Assembly: GCA_947624945.1 (NCBI GenBank)
Contig: CANQMJ010000044.1
Span: forward strand, 1 to 17,108
From: an uncultured Clostridia bacterium
Lineage (GTDB): Bacteria > Bacillota > Clostridia > Oscillospirales > CAG-272
Direction: 5' to 3'
Length of the DNA: 17,108 nucleotides
Below are positions 5,159 through 12,219 of the stretch, one piece after another (positions within the stretch are counted from its first letter, which is position 1; each line of letters begins with the position of its first letter). The notes beneath the pieces are model-generated. The model searched no databases. It was not told the origin of the DNA and was given only the letters and a program-made list of their open reading frames with translations. The position numbers and the translations under genes were made by a program.

Positions 5159-7477
5159 ATGGACGGCAGCAATGCAAACAACGCTATAAAAGAGGTCGCT
5201 CTTCGAATTCGCGACCTGCGTGAAATTCTCGAGATATCGGAGGAGACGGCGGCCATTGCGACCGACGTGACCGTCGACCAGTACCGCGCGTACGAGCGCG
5301 GCGAGCTCGACTACTCCTTCACATTCATCTACAAGTGCGCGAAGCTGTTCGGCGTCGACGTGACCGACATTCTCAAGGGCTCGAGCCCGAAGCTGTCGGA
5401 GTACTCGGTGACGAAAGCGGGCGGCGGACTGCCCATCGTGCGCAGAAAGGGCTTCTCGTACAACAATCTTGCGCCGCTTTTCAGGAACAAGATATCGGAG
5501 CCGTTCTACGTCGTCGCAAAATATTCGGAGGCGGAGCAAAACGAGCCGATACATCTCTCGACGCACAAGGGGCAGGAGTTCGACTACATAATCAAGGGCA
5601 CGCTCAAGGCGCAGCTCGGCGAGCACATCGAGTACGTGTCGGCGGGCGACAGCATCTACTACGACAGCTCGATGCAGCACGGCATGATTGCGTACGGCGG
5701 CGAGGACTGCGAATTTATCGCGGTCGTGATGAACGCGGAGGGACTCGCTTACGAGTACCCGGAGGCGGACAAGATCGACACGTCGAAGGATGTGAAAATC
5801 CCCGCGAAGCACGCGACGGTGGCGGATGAGTTCATCGACGTTGAGCTCAACGAAAACGGCACGCCGGTCAAGATCAACTTCAAGAACACAGAGCGCTACA
5901 ACTTCGCATACGACACGGTCGAAAGGCTTGCGAAGGAGCAGCCGGACAAGCTCGCGCTCATACATCTCGACAGCGACAAAACGGAGCGCAGATATACGTT
6001 CGCAGAGCTCGACCGCGATGTCAACATGGCGGCGAACTATTTCGCGTCGCTCGGCATAAAGAAGGGCGACCGCGTGATGCTCGTCCTGCGCCGTCACTAT
6101 CAGTTCTGGGTGTCGATCTTGGCGTTCCACAAGATGGGCGTCATCGTTATACCGGCGACGACGCAGCTTATGAAGAAGGACTACGTTTACCGCTTCAATG
6201 CGGCGGGCGTCAGCGCCATAATCGCGACGAGACGCGACGGCGTGCCCGGACACATCGACGAGGCTGTGCCTGAGTCGCCGACGCTGAGACTGCGCATCGC
6301 GGCAGGCACGGGACCGCAGGAGCCGGACGGCTGGCTCGACCTCGACGCGGAACTCGCGTCGGGCAAGTGGTCGGCGGAGTACCCGCGCACAGCGGACACG
6401 CCTTGCGGCAGCGACACGATGCTGATGTACTTCACGTCGGGCACGACGGGATATCCGAAGATAGCGGCGCACGCGTACACGTATGCGCTCGGTCACTACA
6501 TGACGGCGAAATACTGGCACAACGTGGACCCGAACGGCATCCACTTCACTATATCGGACACCGGCTGGGGCAAGGCAGTATGGGGCAAGCTGTACGGTCA
6601 GTGGCTGTCCGAGACGGCGATATTCGTGTACGACTTTGACCGTTTCCATGCAGACGACATACTGTCCGTCATAAGCAAGTACAAGATCACGACGTTCTGC
6701 GCGCCGCCGACGATGTACCGCTTCATGATACGCGAGGACCTCAAAGCGTACGACCTCTCGTCGCTGAAATATGCGACGACGGCGGGCGAGGCGCTGAACC
6801 CGGAGGTATACAATCAGTTTTTGGCGGCGACGGGAATCCATCTGATGGAGGGCTTCGGGCAGACCGAGACGACGCTGGCGATAGGCAATCTCGTCGGCTC
6901 GCAGATAAAGCTCGGCTCGATGGGCAAGCCGAACCCGCAGTACGACATGGACATCGTGGACGCGGACGGCAAATCGGTGCCTGTCGGTGAGACGGGCGAG
7001 ATCGTCATTAAGACGGACAAGGCGGTGCCGATGGGGCTGTTCAAGTACTATTACGGCTCCGAGGAGCTGACGCGTCAGTCGTGGCACGACGGACTCTATC
7101 ACACAGGTGACACGGCATGGCGCGACGAGGACGGCTACTACTATTACGTGGGCAGAGTCGACGACGTCATCAAGTCGTCCGGCTACCGCATAGGGCCGTT
7201 CGAGATCGAGTCGGTCATAATGGAGCTGCCGTACGTCGTCGAAGTCGCTGTAACGGCGGCGAAGGACGAAGTGAGAGGCTTTGTGGTCAAGGCGACCGTT
7301 GTCCTCGCGAAGGATACGAAGCCGAGCGACGCGCTCGTGAAGGAGATACAGAACTACGTCAAGGAGCATACGGCGCCGTATAAGTACCCGCGTATAGTCG
7401 AATTTGTCGACAGCCTGCCGAAGACGATAAGCGGCAAGATCCGCCGCAACGTCATCCGCGGCGAGAGCGAAGAATAA
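5159..7477 (+). CDS. XRE-type HTH, cupin and acyl-CoA synthetase (MACS-type) fusion
   Basis: This 772-residue protein has three parts. Residues about 13-72 form an XRE-like helix-turn-helix (LRIRDLREIL...YRAYERGELDYS...LAKLFGV-type layout). Residues about 116-192 form a small cupin (HLSTHKGQEFDYIIKGTL, SAGDSIYYDSSMQHGM). From about 243 it is a full ANL-superfamily ligase: P-loop YFTSGTTGYPK (424-434), GFGQTE (565-570), YHTGD with Asp651, GRVDD, SGYRIGPFEIE (674-684) and the C-terminal PKTISGK with catalytic Lys760. The SDTGWGKAVWG segment resembles medium-chain acyl-CoA synthetases. The ligase should convert a carboxylate, ATP and CoA to acyl-CoA, AMP and PPi; the substrate is unknown. HTH-cupin regulators normally stand alone. 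The fusion suggests a metabolite-sensing regulator joined to the enzyme for the same acid, or a degenerate HTH kept for structure. The frame is continuous and the Shine-Dalgarno fits the fused start. Confidence 0.92.
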   Translation: MDGSNANNAIKEVALRIRDLREILEISEETAAIATDVTVDQYRAYERGELDYSFTFIYKCAKLFGVDVTDILKGSSPKLSEYSVTKAGGGLPIVRRKGFSYNNLAPLFRNKISEPFYVVAKYSEAEQNEPIHLSTHKGQEFDYIIKGTLKAQLGEHIEYVSAGDSIYYDSSMQHGMIAYGGEDCEFIAVVMNAEGLAYEYPEADKIDTSKDVKIPAKHATVADEFIDVELNENGTPVKINFKNTERYNFAYDTVERLAKEQPDKLALIHLDSDKTERRYTFAELDRDVNMAANYFASLGIKKGDRVMLVLRRHYQFWVSILAFHKMGVIVIPATTQLMKKDYVYRFNAAGVSAIIATRRDGVPGHIDEAVPESPTLRLRIAAGTGPQEPDGWLDLDAELASGKWSAEYPRTADTPCGSDTMLMYFTSGTTGYPKIAAHAYTYALGHYMTAKYWHNVDPNGIHFTISDTGWGKAVWGKLYGQWLSETAIFVYDFDRFHADDILSVISKYKITTFCAPPTMYRFMIREDLKAYDLSSLKYATTAGEALNPEVYNQFLAATGIHLMEGFGQTETTLAIGNLVGSQIKLGSMGKPNPQYDMDIVDADGKSVPVGETGEIVIKTDKAVPMGLFKYYYGSEELTRQSWHDGLYHTGDTAWRDEDGYYYYVGRVDDVIKSSGYRIGPFEIESVIMELPYVVEVAVTAAKDEVRGFVVKATVVLAKDTKPSDALVKEIQNYVKEHTAPYKYPRIVEFVDSLPKTISGKIRRNVIRGESEE

Positions 7478-7488
7478 TTATGGTTTTT

Positions 7489-7559
7489 TACAGGGAGAGA
7501 GAAACTTTTTGAAAAAAGTTTCTCTCTCCCTGTACCCTCTCTCTTCAAAAACTTTTATG
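7489..7559 (-). repeat. Palindromic AACTTTTT repeat, copy B
   Basis: A perfect 22-bp inverted repeat (7489-7510 and 7513-7534) with a GA centre begins 11 bases after the ligase stop codon. On the minus strand it is preceded by the conserved flank AAAAGTTTTTGAAGAGAGAG (about 7556-7537). It probably acts as the terminator or 3' stabiliser of the ligase transcript. It is in the opposite orientation to copy A. Confidence 0.85.
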
Positions 7560-7598
7560 ACAGATTTTGTAACGTGCAAAGTCTTTTGCTGAGGAAAC

Positions 7599-7627
7599 TT
7601 TACATCTTTCCCGAAATATGGTACAAT
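7599..7627 (+). promoter_or_regulatory. Sigma-A promoter of the mscS-like gene
   Basis: TTTACA (7599-7604) and TACAAT (7622-7627) are 17 bases apart. The predicted start is about 7634, only 15 bases before the ATG at 7649, just enough for the GGAGGT site. This supports starting the gene at 7649 rather than at the upstream in-frame ATG at 7574. Confidence 0.75.
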
Positions 7628-7648
7628 ACAAAAAACGGAGGTACAATT

Positions 7649-8491
7649 ATGAAAACATTTGCATTAATTCAACTTGACGAGATAATATCTCGGCTGCAAT
7701 CGGCGGCGATGTCGATAGTGGGCAAGCTCGTGTTCGCGCTCATCATCTTCATCGTGGGACGCGCGATAATAAAGCTCATCAAGCGTTCGTTCACGAAGTG
7801 GCACACGAAGAAAAATCTCGGCGAATCCGCGTACGGATTCATGACGAGCTGTATCAGCATCGTGCTCAATCTCATACTCGTGCTGACGATAGCGTCGGTG
7901 CTCGGCGTGCCGATGACGTCGATAATCACGCTGATAGGCTCGGCGGGACTGGCGATCGGTCTTGCACTTCAGGGCGGACTGTCCAACTTCGCCGGCGGCG
8001 TCATAATCCTCATATTCAAGCCGTTCGAGGTCGGCGACTACATTGTATGCGGCGCGGACGAAGGGACGGTGCAGAAGATAAACGTCTTTTACACGACGCT
8101 CGTGACGCCGGACAACAGACACGTCGTAATACCTAACAGCACTGTGTCGAACAGCTCCGTCACGAACGTGACGGCGGAGGGCGAGCGCAGGCTTGACGTG
8201 CCGTTCAGTGTGCCGTCGAGCACGGACATCGAGACGGTGAGTGAAGCGCTCCTGCCGCTTGTGGAAGGCGACGAGAGGGTGACGGGGCGCGAGGCACCCG
8301 TCGTGCGCATCGTGAGCTACGGCGCGGGCGCGTACAATTTTGAGCTGCGACTGTGGTGCAAAACGGCGTCGTACTGGGACGTCAGATTCGAGCTGCTCAT
8401 AAAGGTGCCGGAAAAGCTGTCGGAGTGCGGCATAGAAATTGCGAAGAACGCGGTCGCGGTGACGGAAGAAACGGGCAAAAGCGCGAAATAA
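7649..8491 (+). CDS. mscS: Small-conductance mechanosensitive channel, MscS family
   Basis: This 280-residue membrane channel opens under membrane tension to release solutes after osmotic downshock. Two hydrophobic helices lie near residues 20-44 and 64-86. They are followed by the pore-lining TM3 with its Gly/Ala packing pattern, IGSAGLAIGLALQGGLSNFAGG (about 96-117). The MscS hallmark FKPFEVGDYI (123-132) starts the beta domain, and TPDNRHVVIPNS (153-164) is also typical. The C-terminal alpha/beta cage domain continues to about 272. Length matches the minimal three-helix MscS (about 270-290). The start at 7649 is chosen because GGAGGT (7637-7642) sits six bases upstream and the promoter would exclude the longer frame. 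It is transcribed alone and ends at a bidirectional terminator. Confidence 0.93.
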   Translation: MKTFALIQLDEIISRLQSAAMSIVGKLVFALIIFIVGRAIIKLIKRSFTKWHTKKNLGESAYGFMTSCISIVLNLILVLTIASVLGVPMTSIITLIGSAGLAIGLALQGGLSNFAGGVIILIFKPFEVGDYIVCGADEGTVQKINVFYTTLVTPDNRHVVIPNSTVSNSSVTNVTAEGERRLDVPFSVPSSTDIETVSEALLPLVEGDERVTGREAPVVRIVSYGAGAYNFELRLWCKTASYWDVRFELLIKVPEKLSECGIEIAKNAVAVTEETGKSAK

Positions 8492-8527
8492 AACGCTGCA
8501 CGCGCTGTTTTGACGACATTCAAAACA

Positions 8528-8568
8528 AAAACAAAAAGGCATCCGAACCGTACGCTTCGGATGCTTTT
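8528..8568 (+). repeat. 41-bp direct repeat, copy 1 (terminator)
   Basis: Identical base for base, and in the same orientation, to 9600-9640. Together the two copies flank the 301-codon surface-protein gene. See copy 2. Confidence 0.92.
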
Positions 8569-8570
8569 TT
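8533..8570. terminator. Bidirectional terminator between mscS and the convergent surface gene
   Basis: GCATCCGAA (8539-8547) and TTCGGATGC (8556-8564) form a 9-bp stem with TTTTTT after it and AAAAA before it, so it works for both convergent genes. The loop contains the self-complementary CGTACG. The segment 8528-8568 is identical to 9600-9640. Confidence 0.9.
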
Positions 8571-8586
8571 ATATGTAGTACAGTGA

Positions 8587-9489
8587 TTATTTTGACTTTC
8601 TTTTGAATGACACAGCGCCGATAACGCCGACGGCGGCGACGATCAATGCTGACGCGCCGAGAGTGGCGCCGCAGCCGCCGGAGGTCGACTCAGTGTCGGC
8701 GGCGCTGCTTTCGGTCACAGTCGGGGACTGCGGTGTTTTGGGGGGTGCTTGTGTATCTGCGGGCGCCTGTGTGTCTACAGGAGCTTCTGTCTGTACCGGT
8801 GCCGTTTCCGCGGGTGCTTCCGTCTCGGCGGGGGCCTCGGTCACAGGCTCTGTTTCAAGTTCAAGAGCTGCGATCTCGTCCGCCGTCGGCTTGCCGATGT
8901 TGTCGTAATAATCGCGGTTTTCCTGCCACATGTCGTAATCATGCCAGTCGTACATATACGATATACTGATCGATTCGATCACGGGAGCCTTTACAGTTTC
9001 GCCGTCATAATCGGCGGGAGCCGATACGCGCAGCGGATGGATGCCGCCGTCCATGTTTACGCTGCTGTCATAGTCGTACGTACTGTCGGCATCTTCGCTG
9101 CTGCGGAAGTATGCGCTGACGTAATCCCATTTTCCGCCTGTGTCGGGGCACAACAGATGCATCGTGTACTCGCCGAACGTAAGGTCGAGATAGCTGTCTC
9201 CGACCGAAGAATATCTAAAACTGACGCCTGCGCCCCAAATGTAAAAATGAAGTCTCGCAAAATACTCGACCCATGCGCCCTCTGCGCTTGTGCCGTCTGC
9301 GGGATTCATGTTGAGCGCGGTCATATTGCCTGCGGAATCCGCTTGCGGTTCGGTGTTGATGTTTTCACCCGCCTTGCCGAACTCGAGCGCGGTATATTCG
9401 ATGTAGTCGGGCTCATTGTCGGCGAAAACTGCCGTTGCCATCGACACGGCAATTATAAGCGCGACGACGGCGAAGAAAATCTTTTTCAT
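8587..9489 (-). CDS. Secreted, C-terminally anchored surface protein of unknown function
   Basis: The protein has 300 residues. Residues 1-23 form a signal peptide (MKKIFFAVVALIIAVSMATA, cleavage after VFA). Residues 28-205 are a soluble domain rich in Tyr, Trp and Asp, which looks like a beta-rich binding domain but matches nothing I recognise. Residues 211-270 are a stalk of TEAPAE/DTQAPA repeats. The C-terminus is GGCG, then a hydrophobic helix (about 277-294), then FKRKSK. It follows the general surface-protein plan of the protein at 1365-3260, though the folded domains are unrelated by eye. The single Cys in GGCG just before the membrane helix, with a basic tail, resembles a sorting or processing tail rather than LPxTG. 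AAAGGAG lies eight bases before the ATG and the promoter is a perfect consensus, so expression is probably strong. A 41-bp terminator copy flanks each side. Confidence 0.8.
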   Translation of the reverse strand: MKKIFFAVVALIIAVSMATAVFADNEPDYIEYTALEFGKAGENINTEPQADSAGNMTALNMNPADGTSAEGAWVEYFARLHFYIWGAGVSFRYSSVGDSYLDLTFGEYTMHLLCPDTGGKWDYVSAYFRSSEDADSTYDYDSSVNMDGGIHPLRVSAPADYDGETVKAPVIESISISYMYDWHDYDMWQENRDYYDNIGKPTADEIAALELETEPVTEAPAETEAPAETAPVQTEAPVDTQAPADTQAPPKTPQSPTVTESSAADTESTSGGCGATLGASALIVAAVGVIGAVSFKRKSK

Positions 9490-9526
9490 ACGTTTTTCTC
9501 CTTTGCTTTTCGTATTTTTCTTTCGG

Positions 9527-9555
9527 ATTATACATCAGATTACAAGTATTGTCAA
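9527..9555 (-). promoter_or_regulatory. Perfect consensus sigma-A promoter of the surface gene
   Basis: On the minus strand TTGACA (9555-9550), a 17-base spacer and TATAAT (9532-9527) match the sigma-A consensus at all 12 positions. The leader to the ATG at 9489 is about 30 nt. Confidence 0.92.
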
Positions 9556-9599
9556 TATAAATCGCAAAGCTTCGTCAAAAAAAATTGCCATCCCGATGG

Positions 9600-9640
9600 A
9601 AAACAAAAAGGCATCCGAACCGTACGCTTCGGATGCTTTT
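9600..9640 (+). repeat. 41-bp direct repeat, copy 2 (terminator)
   Basis: Identical to 8528-8568 including stem, loop and flanking A/T runs. Recombination between the copies would delete about 1,072 bp containing the surface gene and its promoter. Confidence 0.92.
9605..9637 (-). terminator. Terminator of the tRNA-Met gene
   Basis: On the minus strand the stem GCATCCGAA / TTCGGATGC is followed by CTTTTTGTTTT. It begins within 10 bases after the tRNA 3' end, as expected for a single-gene tRNA transcript. Confidence 0.88.
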
Positions 9641-9645
9641 CTGTG

Positions 9646-9719
9646 TGGGCCATCAGGGACTCGAACCCCGGACCGACCGGTTATGAGCCGGTAGCTCTAA
9701 CCAACTGAGCTAATGGCCC
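9646..9719 (-). tRNA. tRNA-Met (anticodon CAT), elongator type
   Basis: A 74-base cloverleaf is visible. The acceptor is GGGCCAT/ATGGCCC (7 bp). The D-arm is GCTC...GAGC with AGTTGGTTA. The anticodon arm is ACCGG/CCGGT around CTCATAA. The T-arm is CGGGG/CCCTG with TTCGAGT, and the discriminator base is A. The acceptor does not show initiator-type C1-A72 mispairing, so this is not tRNA-fMet. A CAT tRNA could also be tRNA-Ile2, with its C34 changed to lysidine, and sequence alone does not fully exclude that. The 3' CCA is not encoded: A73 is followed by CAC, so CCA must be added by nucleotidyltransferase. It has its own promoter and terminator. Confidence 0.93.
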
Positions 9720-9736
9720 TCGCACAATGCCTATAC

Positions 9737-9765
9737 AGTATACACCGCAGGACATGATTTGTCAA
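9737..9765 (-). promoter_or_regulatory. Sigma-A promoter of tRNA-Met
   Basis: On the minus strand TTGACA (9765-9760), a 17-base spacer and TATACT (9742-9737) precede the tRNA 5' end at 9719. The predicted start is near 9730, about 11 bases upstream, giving a short 5' leader for RNase P. Confidence 0.88.
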
Positions 9766-9782
9766 GAGTTAATTTGAAATTT

Positions 9783-9838
9783 GCGAGGGAAACTTTTGAA
9801 AAAGTTTCCCTCGCGCTCCCTTCAAAACTTTTCACTGA
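9783..9838 (-). repeat. Palindromic AACTTTTT repeat, copy C
   Basis: A perfect 15-bp inverted repeat (9783-9797 and 9800-9814) has a GA centre. On the minus strand it is preceded by the flank AAAAGTTTTGAAGGGAGC (about 9832-9815). It lies downstream of serA, between the operon end and the tRNA promoter, and could end the serA operon transcript. Confidence 0.82.
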
Positions 9839-9905
9839 CTCTTTTTGACGAAGACGCTCATCTGTGCGTTGAGGTTTTGCCGATACGGCACCGTTTGATG
9901 CTCGA

Positions 9906-9931
9906 CTTCGTCTCCGCAGGCGGTGACGAAG
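9906..9931 (-). other. Stem-loop directly after serA
   Basis: CTTCGTC-T-CCG (9906-9916) and CGG-T-GACGAAG (9921-9931) form a stem of 10 pairs with one T-T mismatch and a CAGG loop, two bases past the serA stop. No U-run follows, so it is more likely a 3' stabiliser or processing site than a terminator. The rest of 9839-9933 shows nothing else clear. Confidence 0.5.
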
Positions 9932-9933
9932 AT

Positions 9934-11097
9934 TTAGCGGATCACGCGCACGCGCAGAACGCCCTTGAGCTGGCGCATCTTCTCGACGATGGAGGGCGTC
10001 GACGGACTGTCGATGTCGAGCATCGTGTAGGAGAAGTTGTCCTTACTGCGGTTGATCATGTCCGAAATGTTGATGCCCTCGTTGGCGAGCGCCGCCGTGA
10101 AGCGCGTGATCATGTTCGGAATGTTCTCGTGCAGGACCGCGATGCGTCCCGCCTTCGTGCATATGCCCATGTCGCAGGACGGATAGTTGACGGAGTTTTT
10201 GATGTTGCCGTTTTCGATGTAGTCCATCATCTCGCGGACTGCCATAGCGGCGCAGTTGTCCTCCGCCTCCTCTGTCGATGCGCCGAGATGCGGTATAGCG
10301 ATAACGCCTTCCATTCCCGCCGTCTTGTCGTTCGGGAAGTCGGTGACGTAGCGGTGCACCTTGCCCGACTTGAGCGCCGCCTCCATCGCGTCGTCGTCGA
10401 CGAGAGCGTCGCGGGCGAAGTTGAGGATTATGACGCCGTCCTTCATCAGCGACAGCGTTGACGCGTTTATCATGTGGCGCGTGTCGTCGACGAGAGGCGT
10501 GTGGACGGTGATGATGTCGCACTCGGCGAATATCTCCTCGCGCGTCTTGACGCGGTTGATGTGGCTGTCGAGGTGCCATGCTGCGTCGACGGAGAGGAAC
10601 GGGTCGCAGCCGTAGACCTCCATGCCGAGCGCGGCGGCTGCGTTAGCGAGCGGACCGCCTATCGCGCCGAGTCCGATTACGCCGAGCTTCTTGCCCTTTA
10701 TCTCGGTCCCGGCGAACGCCTTCTTGCCCTTTTCGACTGCTTTCGCGACGTCGCCGTCGTCCTTTATCGTCTGCACCCAGTTGACGCCGCCGACGATGTC
10801 GCGGCAAGCGAGGAGCATGCCGCATATTGCAAGCTCCTTGACGCCGTTCGCGTTTGCGCCGGGCGTGTTGAACACGACGATGCCCGTCTTCGCACACTTG
10901 TCGAGCGGGATATTGTTGACGCCCGCGCCCGCTCTCGCGATAGCGAGCAGCGATTCGGGCAGCTCTGCCTCATGCAGCGACGCGGAGCGCACGAGCACGG
11001 CGTCGGCATCGGCGAGCGTTTCCGTTTTGACGTACTCGGACGTGAGAAGCGACGTTCCCACCGACGATATCGGATTGCAGTAATAGATCTTGCGCAT
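9934..11097 (-). CDS. serA: D-3-phosphoglycerate dehydrogenase with ACT domain
   Basis: This enzyme oxidises 3-phosphoglycerate to 3-phosphohydroxypyruvate with NAD, the first step of serine synthesis. The 387-residue protein has the substrate-binding RSAS and GAGVNNIP segments (37-64) and the NAD-binding GVIGLGAIGGPLANAAAALG (139-158). It also has NFARDALVD with Arg229 and PHLGASTEEAEDN with His270. A C-terminal ACT domain from about residue 318 (HENIPNMITRFTAALANEGI) suggests serine feedback control. The usual DVFxxEP segment is DFPNDKTAG here, so the canonical Glu is missing; as I recall, this variant occurs in short clostridial SerA. The start is placed at the ATG at 11097, because the ATG at 11109 overlaps the GGAGG (11107-11103) that serves 11097. 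The gene follows serC by 20 bases and is last in the operon. Confidence 0.95.
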   Translation of the reverse strand: MRKIYYCNPISSVGTSLLTSEYVKTETLADADAVLVRSASLHEAELPESLLAIARAGAGVNNIPLDKCAKTGIVVFNTPGANANGVKELAICGMLLACRDIVGGVNWVQTIKDDGDVAKAVEKGKKAFAGTEIKGKKLGVIGLGAIGGPLANAAAALGMEVYGCDPFLSVDAAWHLDSHINRVKTREEIFAECDIITVHTPLVDDTRHMINASTLSLMKDGVIILNFARDALVDDDAMEAALKSGKVHRYVTDFPNDKTAGMEGVIAIPHLGASTEEAEDNCAAMAVREMMDYIENGNIKNSVNYPSCDMGICTKAGRIAVLHENIPNMITRFTAALANEGINISDMINRSKDNFSYTMLDIDSPSTPSIVEKMRQLKGVLRVRVIR

Positions 11098-11117
11098 GGC
11101 TTCCTCCATTATATAAT

Positions 11118-12200
11118 TCAGCGGTTCTCCGCTTCAAATTTTGCCATGAATTCGACGAGCTTCTGCACGCCCTCTATAGGCATAGCGTTGTAGATGCTGG
11201 CTCTCATGCCGCCGACGGTGCGGTGACCCTTGAGGTTGACGAACCCCGCCGCAGACGCTTCCTTGACGAATTTGGCGTCGAGCTCCTCGCTTCCGGTGAC
11301 GAACGGCACGTTCATTATCGAACGGTCTGCGGGGACGACGGTGCCGCGGAACATATTGTTGTTGTCGAGGAAATCGTAGAGTATAGCGGCTTTCTTTTCG
11401 TTGTACTCCTTCATAGCCTCGAGCCCTCCGCGCGATTTCAGCCACTTGAACACCTTGCCGCAGATGTAGATGCCGTATGCGGGCGGCGTATTGTAGAGCG
11501 ACTTTGCGTCTGCGTGCGTCTTATAGCGGAGCATCGTAGGCGTGCCGGGGAGCACGTCCTCGGTGATGAGATCGTCGCGGATTATGACGATAACGGTGCC
11601 TGCGGGACCGACGTTCTTTTGTACGCCGCCGTAGACGAGCGCGTACTTAGATATATCCATCGGCTCGGAGAGGAAGCAGGACGAGACGTCGGCGACGAGG
11701 TCCTTGCCCTTCGTGTTCGGCAGCGTGTGGAACTTCGTGCCGTATATGGTGTTGTTCTCGCAGATGTAGACGTAGTCGGCGTTCTCGCTTATGGGAAGGT
11801 CGGAGCAGTCGGGGATATAGGAGAACGTCTTGTCCGCGCTCGACGCGACAGCGTTCGCGGTGCCGTACAGCTTCGCCTCGGAGTACGCCTTCTTCGCCCA
11901 CTGACCCGTGATTATGAAGTCGGCGACGCGGTTTTTCATCAGATTCATCGGTATCATCGCGAACTGCTGCGACGCGCCGCCCTGCAAAAACAGAACACGG
12001 TAATTGTCAGGTATCGAGAGAAGGTCGCGGATGTCGTATTCGGCGTTCTCGATTATTTCCGCGAACGCGGACGAGCGGTGGCTCATCTCCATAACGGACA
12101 TTCCCGTGCCGTTGTAGTCGAGCATCTCTGCTGCGGCCTCGCGCAGCACTTCCTCCGGCAGAACTGCCGGACCGGCTGAAAAGTTATAAACCCTGCTCAT
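11118..12200 (-). CDS. serC: Phosphoserine aminotransferase
   Basis: This PLP enzyme transfers an amino group from glutamate to 3-phosphohydroxypyruvate, the second step of serine synthesis, and also acts in pyridoxal phosphate synthesis in some bacteria. The 360-residue protein shows the full family pattern: VYNFSAGPAVLPEEVL at the start, MEMSHRSSAF (38-47), FLQGGASQQFAMIPMN (71-86), and the PLP-lysine segment YGGVQKNVGPAG with Lys195. GHRTVGGMRASIYNAM is near the C-terminus. Length matches the family (about 360). AAGGGG lies eight bases before the ATG. It sits 19 bases after thrC and 20 before serA. No serB phosphatase lies in the window. Confidence 0.97.
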   Translation of the reverse strand: MSRVYNFSAGPAVLPEEVLREAAAEMLDYNGTGMSVMEMSHRSSAFAEIIENAEYDIRDLLSIPDNYRVLFLQGGASQQFAMIPMNLMKNRVADFIITGQWAKKAYSEAKLYGTANAVASSADKTFSYIPDCSDLPISENADYVYICENNTIYGTKFHTLPNTKGKDLVADVSSCFLSEPMDISKYALVYGGVQKNVGPAGTVIVIIRDDLITEDVLPGTPTMLRYKTHADAKSLYNTPPAYGIYICGKVFKWLKSRGGLEAMKEYNEKKAAILYDFLDNNNMFRGTVVPADRSIMNVPFVTGSEELDAKFVKEASAAGFVNLKGHRTVGGMRASIYNAMPIEGVQKLVEFMAKFEAENR

Positions 12201-12219
12201 TTTGTGTTCCCCTTATATA

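Noticed and set aside
5027..7369. 780-codon open frame antisense to the HTH-cupin-ligase gene
   Set aside because: Its translation is Arg/Val/His-rich with no domain pattern. The plus strand has a complete, motif-rich protein with promoter and ribosome-binding site. The antisense frame stays open because the real gene rarely uses TTA, CTA or TCA codons.
7574..7648. Longer start for the mscS-like gene
   Set aside because: The extension has no ribosome-binding site, contains the promoter boxes at 7599-7627, and does not look like MscS. The start at 7649 has GGAGGT at correct spacing.
11098..11109. Upstream ATG at 11109 for serA
   Set aside because: This ATG is fused to the GGAGG that serves the ATG at 11097, and has no site of its own.
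11223..12179. 318-codon open frame antisense to serC
   Set aside because: serC is complete and unmistakable on the minus strand, and the antisense product has no family features.
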